Part shown: positions 15,582 through 23,725 of the stretch, piece after piece
Layout: the number at the start of each line of letters is the position of its first letter
How positions within the stretch are numbered: the first letter of the stretch is position 1
Origin: CAZWRV01 sp964636325
Lineage (GTDB): Bacteria; Verrucomicrobiota; Lentisphaeria; Victivallales; GWF2-50-93
Length of the DNA stretch: 30,620 bases
NCBI GenBank assembly: GCA_964636325.1
Contig: CAZWRV010000081.1
Coordinates: forward strand, 1 to 30,620
Direction of reading: 5' to 3'
The notes under the pieces: generated by a model
What the model was told of the DNA's origin: nothing
What the model saw: the letters and a program-made list of their open reading frames with translations, nothing else
Databases searched by the model: none
Made by a program: the position numbers and the translations under genes

Positions 15582-15886
15582 TAGCCGAGCATTGAGAATT
15601 GTTTATTGCATATTGAGGATCTAGGATTTGCAGATCTTTCCGCCGCCCGTCTTTTCGACTTGTCTTTTCGCTTCGGGATCTTCTTTTCCCATCGAGCGAG
15701 CTTGAACCATAGATACGGGGGAAGTCCCGCCTTCTCAGTCCGAGCATCAGTGATTAGCTCCCGCACAGCGGCAGACACGCCTTCTTTTATCGAGCGCTCG
15801 CGGTACTTCGCAACATCGATCTTCTCCCAGGCGAGAAATTCTTCATTCTCTGTCAGGAAGGCATCGAACTGCTCATCAGAGATCGT
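15581..15886 (-). pseudogene. 5'-truncated fragment of an unknown gene
   Basis: An open frame of about 101 codons runs on the minus strand from a stop at 15889 to a stop at 15581. It encodes a convincing charged helical segment (FLTENEEFLAWEKIDVAKY, then SAAVRELITDARTEKAGLPP and YLWFKLARWEKK), but no plausible start codon or SD precedes it. The first in-frame GTG is at 15778, inside the conserved-looking part. The tail after about 15660 (RSSICNKQFSMLG) is read from repetitive DNA and is probably not native. I interpret it as the C-terminal part of a gene that lost its beginning; the product is unrecognised. A 65-residue protein starting at 15778 is the alternative. Confidence 0.4.
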
Positions 15887-15944
15887 TTATCGCGTAAGAA
15901 CATTTGGAAATATTTATACAGGATTACAGGATGTTGAGGAAACT

Positions 15945-17444
15945 CTACTTGCCTATCCAGTTGAGGAATGCGTCTGAGTAGGCGTGGAGGTCCTTGAACC
16001 TTGACTGGGCCACGTCTTCGGTGCTGAAGCGGATCTTCGCGGCGATCTGGTTCAGAGGTATCTTGCTGCATGCCGACTTGGCGAGGAGTGCGGCGCCGAA
16101 GCTTGTGGCCTCTGGCATGTCCGAGAGGATGAACTTGACACCCGGGCAGAAGGCGGTGAGCAGCGAGCAGTATGCCTTGTTCTTCCTGAATCCTCCCTCG
16201 ATATATACGGTCATGCCCTTCTTGAGGCCGGTGTTCTTCAGCATGACTTCCGTCTGAAGCGCGAGCGAGAGGACTACCGCGGCGTAGCCGTATTCGGGAT
16301 TTCCGAATGATTCCGGTCGTTTTGCACCCTTCGCAATCTCCTCGGGGAAAAAGACCTGTCCGTTGTCGATTATCCTGGAACGGGACTTCGGGAACGGGCC
16401 GGTTCCCGCCAGCAGGCCTGGCATCACATAAGTCTTCGCATCGGAGATGAGCTTCTGGTAGAATGCGTGGTCGAAGTCCGGATGACCCTTCAGCCCGAAA
16501 GACTTTTTGAGGATGTCATAATAGTAGTCCAGCTCCCCGCCCGCCATGAAGATCGAGGTCTTGACCGGATTTCCGAAGACGTCGGCGTTGTAGAAGACGC
16601 CCGCCTCCAGCTCGTTCTTCCTGAACGACACTTTTTCGGACGGGCACATCGTGACGAACCAGGTGCCGGTGGAGTTGAGTATGAAGCGGCCCTTCTCGGT
16701 GAGGAGATAAGGAAGGAGCGAGGCGTTCGAGTCGTGGATGCCGTAGGTGACGACGGTATTCTTATGCAGCCCAGTGCGGGCGGCGATTTCCGGCTTGATG
16801 GTTCCGAGGATATTGTGCGAGAAACCGATTTTTTCAGGCAGCAGCCCGGCAATCCCCATAGCCTTGGCGACTGAGGAATATTTCTTCTGCTTGAAGTTCC
16901 AGAGATATGTATGGCATGCGGTGTATGTGGTGTCGGCGCCTGCGGCGCCCGTGAGCACATATCCGAAATACTGCGGATAGTTGAGGATGTATTTCGACCT
17001 GGCGAACTGCTCGGGGAACTCCTTCCTGGCGAACTCTATGCCTTTCGCGAGGTTTGCGAGGCCGCCCATGCATGCGGTGGCGGTCTTGCGGTGAAGCATC
17101 GCCGCGTCGCCGTATTTCGCATAGAACTGATCGTTGAACGCAGTGCCCGGATCGTTGGTGTAGGAGATGACCGGGACTGAGAGCTTTCCGTCCTCGCCGA
17201 CGCAGGCGAACGTGGCGCCGTGCGTCGTGACGGAAATGGCCCTTATGGCGTATTTTCCTGCGAACTTCGCAAGCTCGCCGAGGAACCAGTCCACGGCCTG
17301 GTCCGTCTTCTCGATCTGCAGCCTGCCCGAATCCTCGGCGGGTATGTTCACGTATTCGGATTCGACGACCTTGAGGTTTTCATCGAAGACAAGCGCCTTC
17401 TTGTTGGTCTTGCCGACATCGAGGACCGCATAGAAGTCAGCCAT
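15945..17444 (-). CDS. FGGY-family carbohydrate kinase
   Basis: This 499-residue cytoplasmic sugar kinase has the actin-like two-domain fold of the FGGY family (rhamnulokinase, fuculokinase, xylulokinase). It opens with LDVGKTNKKALVFD, the phosphate-1 ATP loop (D9). Asp238 in TYGIHDSNASLLPYL is a candidate catalytic base; NSTGTW (about 257-262) and IEGGFRKNKAY are the other nucleotide/hinge motifs. The DVGKTNKK variant suggests a rhamnulose/fuculose-type kinase subgroup, but this is from memory. AAGGAGG sits 6 bases before the ATG. No isomerase, aldolase or sugar transporter adjoins it, so the substrate is not fixed. The stop is followed by the stutter ACATCCTGTAATCCTGT on the minus strand. 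Confidence 0.9.
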   Translation of the reverse strand: MADFYAVLDVGKTNKKALVFDENLKVVESEYVNIPAEDSGRLQIEKTDQAVDWFLGELAKFAGKYAIRAISVTTHGATFACVGEDGKLSVPVISYTNDPGTAFNDQFYAKYGDAAMLHRKTATACMGGLANLAKGIEFARKEFPEQFARSKYILNYPQYFGYVLTGAAGADTTYTACHTYLWNFKQKKYSSVAKAMGIAGLLPEKIGFSHNILGTIKPEIAARTGLHKNTVVTYGIHDSNASLLPYLLTEKGRFILNSTGTWFVTMCPSEKVSFRKNELEAGVFYNADVFGNPVKTSIFMAGGELDYYYDILKKSFGLKGHPDFDHAFYQKLISDAKTYVMPGLLAGTGPFPKSRSRIIDNGQVFFPEEIAKGAKRPESFGNPEYGYAAVVLSLALQTEVMLKNTGLKKGMTVYIEGGFRKNKAYCSLLTAFCPGVKFILSDMPEATSFGAALLAKSACSKIPLNQIAAKIRFSTEDVAQSRFKDLHAYSDAFLNWIGK

Positions 17445-17531
17445 AGTATCCTCCTTGTTGAAAAGATTGAGTAGGAAACTTAGCGCAGATTACGGCTTTT
17501 TAAAGGAGCCAAATGCAAGTGGCTCAAAGGA

Positions 17532-18260
17532 TCAAGGCGGGCTCTTTTCCATCTTCGCCCCCGTGCGGTGGAGGAAGAGGGCTCCGCGGGAGCCCCCATT
17601 CTTGGAATCCGCGCCGAACGAGACGGACATCAGCACCGGTGGCGAGCCTTTGACGAAGACTCCGCCCTGCGCGCCTGCGTCGACGCCGGACTTTTGATCC
17701 GGTGCGAAGGATGTCCAGCCGTCCGCCTCGAGGCGGCTTTTGATGCTTGAAAACGCCTGTGCCGGGGTGTCGTGCGTGGAAAAGAATCCGTATGCGGCCT
17801 TCCTCCCCGTCAGCTCTATGCTCTGGAGCGGTTCGGCGTTCTGGGGCAGCGGGAGTTCTCCCGGCCAGTAGGAGGCGGCAGTCTTCTTATCGGGCATTTC
17901 GACGGAGAACTGTATGGCGGGGAAGAAGCCGCCGAGCTTCACCAGGTAAATTCTCGTCGCGCCGCCGTCCGCCTGCGTCGTCTCGGCAAGCATGGACTCG
18001 CTGTTTGATGAGACCACCGCTTCCGGGAAAAGCTCCTTGATGCGGCGGACGCAGTCGTCGAACTGCAGTTCGACCAGGGATATTGATATGTTCATCGGGA
18101 CGCCGTTCACCTTCACCGGTTCGATCCAAAGCTTCTGGAATTCCAGGGCCTTGTCTAGCGACATCCCCTTTCCGGCTTTCCCCTCCCCCAATGTATATAC
18201 ATCGGCCGAGAGTGCGCAGGCCAGGGAAGAAAGTATAAGAAATGTCGCACAGGCTTTCAA
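17532..18260 (-). CDS. Secreted protein of unknown function
   Basis: I choose the TTG at 18260 (242 residues). GAGAGGAT lies about 5 bases upstream, and the protein then begins directly with a clean signal peptide (MKACATFLILSSLACALSA, cut before DVYTLGEG). An in-frame ATG at 18302 would put 14 residues of repeat-encoded sequence in front. The mature protein has an N-terminal part with LEFQKLWIEPVKVNGVPM, a middle with VYLVKLGGFFPAIQFSVEM-like strands, and a C-terminal region similar in style to heavy-metal-sensor-type alpha/beta folds (AFSSIKSRLEADGWTSF). I do not recognise a family. The gene reads toward the kinase with 87 bases between them. A 122-bp tandem repeat begins 16 bases upstream of its start. 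Confidence 0.75.
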   Translation of the reverse strand: MKACATFLILSSLACALSADVYTLGEGKAGKGMSLDKALEFQKLWIEPVKVNGVPMNISISLVELQFDDCVRRIKELFPEAVVSSNSESMLAETTQADGGATRIYLVKLGGFFPAIQFSVEMPDKKTAASYWPGELPLPQNAEPLQSIELTGRKAAYGFFSTHDTPAQAFSSIKSRLEADGWTSFAPDQKSGVDAGAQGGVFVKGSPPVLMSVSFGADSKNGGSRGALFLHRTGAKMEKSPP

Positions 18261-18276
18261 GTTGAATCCTCTCCCG

Positions 18277-18515
18277 AAACTCGCCTCAAGTAACGCAGAC
18301 ATTCCTGTCTGCGGAATCGCAGGTAGGAATACCTGCGCTACTTCAAGTTTCTCGCCGACAGAACTGGCGGATTTCCCCGCCAGAGCGGCACTCCTCTGAA
18401 ACTCACCTGAAGTAACGCAGACATTCCTGTCTGCGGAATCGCAGGTAGGAATACCTGCGCTACTTCAAGTTTCTCGCCGACAGAACTGGCGGATTTCCCC
18501 GCCAGAGCGGCACTC
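18277..18515. repeat. 122-bp tandem repeat, two copies, three hairpins each
   Basis: Units at 18277-18398 and 18399 to about 18515 are nearly identical (differences in the first 15 bases, and CTCCTCTGAAACT versus CTCCTGAAACT at the end). Each contains GCAGACA-TTCC-TGTCTGC, GCAGGTA-GGAA-TACCTGC and CTGGCGG-ATTTC-CCCGCCAG. The tetraloops TTCC and GGAA are mutually complementary. Confidence 0.92.
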
Positions 18516-18606
18516 CTGAAACTTGCATATCTTTGTCGCTAACTATGTCGTATTCCGGAGGGTTGAGCCGAGCTCAACCGCGGCTCCGACAAGCGTCGCC
18601 CTCCGT
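18509..18606 (+). repeat. Composite repeat, GGAGGG hairpin family, copy 3
   Basis: CACTCCTGAAACTTG, ATCTTTGTCGC, then GGAGGGTTGAGCCGAGCTC and AACCGCGGCTC, closing with GCCCTCC. The same order and much of the same sequence occur at 13921-14030, and the GGAGGGTTGAGCCGAGCTC core is also within the MITE-like element at 12604-12622. Confidence 0.75.
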
Positions 18607-18660
18607 CGACTTTCTGATCGAGAAACTGCGACGCGTCGAATCCGATCTTAAAGTCTTAAA

Positions 18661-18695
18661 GCCGAGCTGGGGCTCGGCGTTCCCAGGGGGGGGGG
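18661..18695 (+). repeat. GCCGAG..CTCGGC hairpin repeat, copy 2, with G10 run
   Basis: GCCGAG-CTGGGG-CTCGGC then GTTCCCAGGGG, the inverted counterpart of 12338-12369. It ends in ten consecutive G residues (18686-18695). It is about 30 bases from the end of the minus-strand gene at 18725. Confidence 0.75.
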
Positions 18696-18724
18696 TGAAT
18701 CCTATTCAACCTCTACCGGGGTCA

Positions 18725-19894
18725 CTATTTTTCGAGCAGCGACAACCCCTTAATGGACGGGATTGCGCTTGAGATTTCATGCTTCATGGAGGGCACTAGC
18801 ATCATGTGGACTCCCGAATGCGAGAGCTGGCGTTCGGCCCACAGCTTGAAATCCATGAGCGCCGTGACGTTCCAATGCAGCAGCCTTATGCGTTCGGGCC
18901 TGTCGCAGTGCGAGGCGTTGTCGCAGAGGAACGGTTCGGCGCCCCTTACGGTTATTTTCCCGCAGTCCCGGCCGGGCGGCGGCGACGCCTTCCTGACGAA
19001 GCGCCTTAGGACGTTCCAGACGATGTCGGAGTGGAAGCAGACGCCTTCAGGATTCACAACCCCGTTGAGGACGGAATGGGACTGAGCCGGCCATTCCGGG
19101 CTTCTGAGGTCGGCCACGACGCCCCCCTCGGAGGCCCCCGCTGTAATTCCGAGGACGATGTCGGCGGCCTTGGCCGACGGATCATGGCTGAAGTATTCCG
19201 ACCCCGGCAGATGCCAGGCCAGATACCATGTGAACTTGAACTTCCGCGGCTGGATTTCGGTCTTCTGGTCGAACAGTATCACCTTTCTGTCTATGGCGTA
19301 TCCGGAACTGCTCCTCCTTAGCTGGAAGAGGGAATGCGCGTTCATCCTTTCGGCGGCGTTCCATCGCCACAGGTCGTCCCCGCTGCCAAGTTCCAGCACC
19401 GTGCCGTCGCCGGCCTTGAAAAGCCATGCGGGGGGTATCCCGTTCTCGAAGTTAAGGGAGGCCCCCGGCGGAAGATCCAGACCCTTCAGATGCGGGATGT
19501 TGGACTTGTGGCCGGGCAGCACTGCAGAAGCCTGCCAGTCGCCGCCTATCTCCACGGAATCCACGCAGAGCGAGCCGAGGGAATGCGGGCCGCGGAACTC
19601 TGCCTCGGAGACGAACTTCATCCTGTTGCCGTAATATTCGCATCTCCTTTCGAGGACAGGCTCCACTCCGAACGGCAGCACGGAAGCCTTCTCCACCGAC
19701 CCGCCGGGCACGTTGTCGAAGTCGTGCTTCTTGAACTTGAAGACGCAAGATGCCGACTCATGGACGCCGTCGATGGAGGTTCCGCGCAGGACGGCGTTGC
19801 CGCAGCCGAGCTGCAGCCGCATAAGCTCATCGCCGCCGGGGCTGAATTCGGCGTTCCATCCTGGGCCGGAACAGAAAAAGTTAGCGTCCTGCAT
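18725..19894 (-). CDS. Protein of unknown function (389 residues)
   Basis: This is a long, well-formed reading frame without a signal peptide or membrane segments. It is rich in Trp, Phe, Gly and His and alternates polar and hydrophobic residues in a pattern typical of beta-sandwich carbohydrate-related proteins (for example RKFKFTWYLAWHLPGSEYF, WNAAERMNAHSLFQLRR, FHSDIVWNVLRRFVRK, RIRLLHWNVTALMDFKLW). I do not recognise a family; a galactose-mutarotase-like or glycoside-hydrolase accessory fold is only a guess. There is no clear SD before the ATG at 19894; a second in-frame ATG occurs at residue 25. It lies between a hairpin repeat and a terminator and seems to be a single-gene unit. Confidence 0.7.
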   Translation of the reverse strand: MQDANFFCSGPGWNAEFSPGGDELMRLQLGCGNAVLRGTSIDGVHESASCVFKFKKHDFDNVPGGSVEKASVLPFGVEPVLERRCEYYGNRMKFVSEAEFRGPHSLGSLCVDSVEIGGDWQASAVLPGHKSNIPHLKGLDLPPGASLNFENGIPPAWLFKAGDGTVLELGSGDDLWRWNAAERMNAHSLFQLRRSSSGYAIDRKVILFDQKTEIQPRKFKFTWYLAWHLPGSEYFSHDPSAKAADIVLGITAGASEGGVVADLRSPEWPAQSHSVLNGVVNPEGVCFHSDIVWNVLRRFVRKASPPPGRDCGKITVRGAEPFLCDNASHCDRPERIRLLHWNVTALMDFKLWAERQLSHSGVHMMLVPSMKHEISSAIPSIKGLSLLEK

Positions 19895-19926
19895 GGGTTT
19901 CGGTATTAAAGCAGTAAAACAATTTT

Positions 19927-19950
19927 AAAAAAGCGGTCAACAATGACCGC
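19927..19950 (-). terminator. Rho-independent terminator of the nitroreductase gene
   Basis: On the minus strand a perfect 7-bp stem GCGGTCA/TGACCGC with loop TTGT is followed by TTTTTT. It lies 35 bases beyond the nitroreductase stop codon. Confidence 0.88.
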
Positions 19951-19984
19951 GCACCGTAGCCATTTGCCATCGGTTGAAAACGCC

Positions 19985-20491
19985 TCAGCCTATCACCTTG
20001 AAGACATCCCCGACGGTCTTCCTCTTCGGCATTGCCGGAGTTTCGGCGGCCTTTCCGAGAGGGGAGATTGCCAGGACCTCCCACGGGGGGAGGATTCCGA
20101 CCGCGGAGTTCATCTTCTTGACGTCGTAGGCGCAGACCCAGCATGTGGCCAGGCCTTCGGCGGCCGCCGCGAGCACCAGGTGCTCCATCGCGATGCCGAT
20201 GTCCACGCCTATGATGCTGCTGCCGTCGGTGCGCTTCCACGCGGCCTCGGGGTTGCCGATAGCGAGGACGATGGCGGGCGCCTGCTTGAGCCATTCGGCC
20301 TTGTATACGCCGCAGATGCTCTTCCTTGCGGCGGGGTCCATGACGACCCTGAAGGTCCATGGCTGAAGGTTGCACGCCGACGGCGCCCAGTTCACAGCCC
20401 GCCCAATCCTTTCCAGCGCGGCCGGATCGATAGGATCGCCGGCATATTTCCTCACGCTTCTCCTGCGTTCGAGCACTTCATAGAATTCCAT
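19985..20491 (-). CDS. Nitroreductase-family FMN oxidoreductase
   Basis: This 168-residue flavoprotein belongs to the NAD(P)H:FMN nitroreductase fold, which works as a homodimer. It shows the N-terminal FMN-phosphate motif (ERRRSVRKY), NWAPSACNLQPWTFRVV for the flavin isoalloxazine region, DIGIAMEHLVLAAAAEGLATCW in the dimer-core helix, and a shortened C-terminal part ending PKRKTVGDVFKVIG. It is at the small end of the family, in the size range of the '5-helix' ferredoxin- or NADH-type members; the physiological acceptor is unknown. AGGAGG lies 7 bases before the ATG. It diverges from the AsmA-like gene and ends at its own terminator, so it is probably monocistronic. Confidence 0.93.
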   Translation of the reverse strand: MEFYEVLERRRSVRKYAGDPIDPAALERIGRAVNWAPSACNLQPWTFRVVMDPAARKSICGVYKAEWLKQAPAIVLAIGNPEAAWKRTDGSSIIGVDIGIAMEHLVLAAAAEGLATCWVCAYDVKKMNSAVGILPPWEVLAISPLGKAAETPAMPKRKTVGDVFKVIG

Positions 20492-20595
20492 ATTCGAACC
20501 TCCTGGCGGTTGAATCGCATTGCGTGGATGTTAGCTTATTGGGCCGATTTCAAAATCTCCTTCACATGCTTCGGCCTTGTGCTTCGGCCTTGAGT

Positions 20596-20625
20596 TTGAC
20601 ATTGGCCTTATCAACCTAACATAAA
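20596..20625 (+). promoter_or_regulatory. Candidate promoter of the AsmA-like gene
   Basis: TTGACA (20596-20601), 18 bases, CATAAA (20620-20625). The predicted transcript would begin only about 9 bases before the ATG at 20641, consistent with the lack of a good SD there. The start may therefore be near-leaderless. Confidence 0.4.
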
Positions 20626-20640
20626 AGACGGCACAAATCA

Positions 20641-23600
20641 ATGTCGAAAAGCAAATTAAACTCGGCGTCCGGAGCGCGCCGCGGCCTGCTGCGGATGATT
20701 TTCCGGAGATGGCTGGTCTATCCTCTTCTAATCCTGGTGCTTCTCGTCTTCTGCGCGGACATGTACTGCGAGATCGCCGGCCTCCCGGACTTTGCGGCCA
20801 GATACCTGCGCGCAAAGGCGTCCGAGAACGGGCTGGACTTCGAGTTCGAGAACCTCAGGGGCGGCGTATTCTCCGGGATAAACATGGAGAAGCTGCGCAT
20901 CAGGCCGACTTCAGGCGGCGGCGCCGAGTTCAAGGCAGGCAGGGCCAGGCTGACCGCCTCGTTCAACGCGGGCAACAGGTATTTCATATCCTTCAGGAAC
21001 TCCGAGATGAAGGTCTCCAACGGCAGGCTGGAAATCCATCTGCCGGGCGGCACGGAAAATGGCGCCGCCAGAAGCATCGTGCTCGACAAGATCGAGATGA
21101 GCGTGATGAAGAGGGGCAAGGCACTCGAGATAGAATACCTCAACGGCTCCCTCTACGGCATAATACTTTCACTCTACGGGAGCATCAGGAAGTTCTTTCC
21201 TGCCGGGGAGCTGGCGCAGGAGGAGGACGAAGACGGAGGGCTGAGCATCCAGACCATCCTCGGCGGCTGCATATCCGAGGAATACCAGGATTACGCCCTG
21301 TCCAAGCTCGAAAGCCTGCCCTGGGACACGCTTAGGCTTTCCGGAAACGCCAGGGCGAACGTCTCCCTGGACGTCTCCGCCCCGCAGAAGGGCGAGCTCA
21401 AGGCGGAATTCGACATCGGCGCCGTCACCGTCCGCGGGATCGCGGTGAAGTCCGTCAGAGGGGGGCTCAACATGTCGCAGGGCAGGATTTCATCCGACAG
21501 GCTGAAGGTCGTCCTCGCCAACGGCGACTGGGCCGAGCTTAACCGTCTGAAATTTCCCGACGGCGACGAGAAGGTCTTGAGGACAAACGCGCGGGGAAGC
21601 CTCAGGCCGATGGATCTCCTAAGGACGATCAGGCCAGACCTGCACGCCGAGGCCACCGGGCTGGGGCTGAACGACGCAGTTCTCGAATTCACATCGGAGA
21701 TATCCGCCCCGCTGAAGCTGCCTGGCTCCGGCAGATACCCTGTGACGGCGAACTTCTCCGAGCTTTCCCTATCCGGGATATTCCTGCCGTCCGACCAGGC
21801 GCCGTCGGCGACCATGCCTGAAAAAACCGACATCAGGGGCAAGGTCAAGCTCAAGGCGGAGATAGACTCGCGGAATCTCAAGGCGAGCCCCGCCGACGCC
21901 GAACTCGTCCTCCAGCCGTTCAAGGCCGCCGGGATAAGCTTCTCCGGGATACGAGGGGATGTTTCACTGGAGGGGGGCAGACTCGCTACCAAGAACCTCT
22001 CCGCGGCCTTACCCGGCGGAGACTTCATCGAGCTGCGGAATTCGCAGCTCGAATTTCTTCCCGGCCGCGAAAGGTTCTTCAAGGGCAAGGTGTCCGGAAA
22101 GATCGTCCCCGACCTATTCTTCAGCCTCGTCAAGCCCGACCTTCTAGAGATGCTCATGTCGCAGGTAGAAATCCACCAGACGCCGGTCACCTTCGACGCC
22201 GACGTGGACTTCCCGTTCGAATCGCCCGACAGGCAGGTGGTCTCCGCCAAGGCCAGGATACCCCAGATGAAGATAAGGAAGGTGAAGCTCAAGAACGTGG
22301 GCGCCGAGGTAAGGCTGGCCAAGAAGTGCATAGAAATCAACGACTTCCACGCCTCCGCCCCGGACAACGAAGTTTCCGGCGAAATGATATATTCGCCGCT
22401 TGCGAACGAGCTCCTCGCCACGGTCAGGGCGGACGGCAACCCCCTCTTCCTCTGCGAGTTCATGGAGGAGAAGGACCGTCCCTTCTTAAAGGGCATTTTA
22501 CGGCCGTTGCGTTTCCCGGAAATGCAGGACGCCATCGAATACACCGTGACCGTCCACAACTTCTTCGGCGAGTCGCCCTACTACAACCTCTACGGGAGCA
22601 TCGTCGTGACCGACTTCGCCTACAACGGGGTGGACTTCGACTACGGCGCCTGCTGCTTCAACATAGACGCCGACAGGCTGGTGGCGATACCCAAGATCGT
22701 CCTGCAGAAGGGCGAATGCAGGGCCCTGGTCTCGATGATCCACGACCTGCGGCAGAAGCCCGGGCCGCCGCCGGCAAGCTCCCCCCTTTTCAGCCCTTCG
22801 GCCGGCCCGACCGACAGGGTCAACTTCGAGGTGGAAAGCAACCTCTCGGGGAACGACGTCCTCAAATGCATACTCCCCGACTGGAAGCATGAATCCCTCC
22901 AGTTCACGACGTCCGCGGAGGCCAAGGTCGCAGGCACCATAGACTATCTCGACTCCGGGCGGACGCTGGTGAACGCCGACATCTCCGGCTGCTCCTTCAC
23001 ATGGGAGGGCATCCCCGTCGACGACGCGTCAGCGAAGCTGGAGTTCAAGGAAGGCCGCCTCAGCCTGGAAGGCATCAAGGCGAAAGTCTGCGGCGGCGAC
23101 ACCTCCATCGAATTCCTGTACGACTTCGACGACGACACCGGCGCCATCTCAGTAGACATCGCGGAGGCGGACTACACCTCCTTCCTGGAAAAGCTCGACT
23201 TGAAGATGAAGGAGCCCGAAAAGCGTGGAAAGCTCTCCTGCAAGCTCAGCTCCGACTTCGCATGTCCGAAGGGCGGCGGCCTCGAAATGCAGGGCAAGGG
23301 CAGCCTCGACATCGCCGAGGCGGAAATCTGGCGAGTCCCGCCGTTCCGCGGCCTCGCCGACATGCTCAGGAAGGCCGACATCCGCCTCGACTGGGACGAA
23401 CTGAGCAGGATAGAATGCGACTTCACCCTCGAAAAGGACCGCGGCAGGACCGACAACATAAGGACCGACGGAAAGCTCCTATCCCTCGAAGGCTCCGGCA
23501 CCTACTCCTGGCAGACACAGGACGCCGACTTCAGGTTCAGGATACGCCCACCCGAAAACGCTCCCGGCTTCAAGATACTCTCCAAGATGTTCGACCCCGT

Positions 23601-23688
23601 CTCATGGCTCCTCGAAGCAAGGCTCCACGGCAAGTGGAACAACCTGAAGTGGGAGCAGATCAGCGCCGTCAAGGACCTGTTCAGATAA
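20641..23688 (+). CDS. AsmA/TamB-like envelope protein (large, single N-terminal helix)
   Basis: This 1015-residue protein has one membrane helix (about 25-42, after a basic start) and a long periplasmic part made of repeating beta strands. AsmA-like proteins (AsmA, YhdP, TamB) form lipid-conducting grooves that move phospholipid between membranes. Features consistent with the superfamily are the early segment FAARYLRAKASENGLDFEFENL...GVFSGINMEKLRI, many repeats of 'F/V.A..I.G.V/R...' with DFIELRNSQLEF-type strands, and a C-terminal stretch like AsmA_2 (SLEGSGTYSWQTQDADFRF, PGFKILSKMFDPVSWLLEARL and HGKWNNLKW). The assignment rests on overall pattern, not on a unique motif. It is divergent from the nitroreductase and alone in its direction. 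Confidence 0.75.
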   Translation: MSKSKLNSASGARRGLLRMIFRRWLVYPLLILVLLVFCADMYCEIAGLPDFAARYLRAKASENGLDFEFENLRGGVFSGINMEKLRIRPTSGGGAEFKAGRARLTASFNAGNRYFISFRNSEMKVSNGRLEIHLPGGTENGAARSIVLDKIEMSVMKRGKALEIEYLNGSLYGIILSLYGSIRKFFPAGELAQEEDEDGGLSIQTILGGCISEEYQDYALSKLESLPWDTLRLSGNARANVSLDVSAPQKGELKAEFDIGAVTVRGIAVKSVRGGLNMSQGRISSDRLKVVLANGDWAELNRLKFPDGDEKVLRTNARGSLRPMDLLRTIRPDLHAEATGLGLNDAVLEFTSEISAPLKLPGSGRYPVTANFSELSLSGIFLPSDQAPSATMPEKTDIRGKVKLKAEIDSRNLKASPADAELVLQPFKAAGISFSGIRGDVSLEGGRLATKNLSAALPGGDFIELRNSQLEFLPGRERFFKGKVSGKIVPDLFFSLVKPDLLEMLMSQVEIHQTPVTFDADVDFPFESPDRQVVSAKARIPQMKIRKVKLKNVGAEVRLAKKCIEINDFHASAPDNEVSGEMIYSPLANELLATVRADGNPLFLCEFMEEKDRPFLKGILRPLRFPEMQDAIEYTVTVHNFFGESPYYNLYGSIVVTDFAYNGVDFDYGACCFNIDADRLVAIPKIVLQKGECRALVSMIHDLRQKPGPPPASSPLFSPSAGPTDRVNFEVESNLSGNDVLKCILPDWKHESLQFTTSAEAKVAGTIDYLDSGRTLVNADISGCSFTWEGIPVDDASAKLEFKEGRLSLEGIKAKVCGGDTSIEFLYDFDDDTGAISVDIAEADYTSFLEKLDLKMKEPEKRGKLSCKLSSDFACPKGGGLEMQGKGSLDIAEAEIWRVPPFRGLADMLRKADIRLDWDELSRIECDFTLEKDRGRTDNIRTDGKLLSLEGSGTYSWQTQDADFRFRIRPPENAPGFKILSKMFDPVSWLLEARLHGKWNNLKWEQISAVKDLFR

Positions 23689-23722
23689 TTATTCATGGAC
23701 GGTCGCCGCTCATGAATAATTA
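23686..23722. terminator. Bidirectional hairpin between convergent genes
   Basis: A perfect 12-bp stem TAATTATTCATG/CATGAATAATTA with a 13-base loop begins in the stop codon of the AsmA-like gene and ends 3 bases before the stop of the convergent PH-domain gene. It could terminate transcription from both sides, though no strong T tract follows. Confidence 0.6.
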
Positions 23723-23725
23723 AGG

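Noticed and set aside
17507..17525. Terminator for the gene at 17532 (GAGCC..GGCTC)
   Set aside because: The stem is only 5 bp with a 9-base loop and no clean T tract in the right direction.
18277..18515. CRISPR array
   Set aside because: There are only two units of 122 bp, with no unique spacers and no cas genes; the structure is of nested hairpins.
21291..22559. 422-codon minus-strand frame opposite the AsmA-like gene
   Set aside because: Ser/Arg-rich shadow with no SD or recognisable motif.
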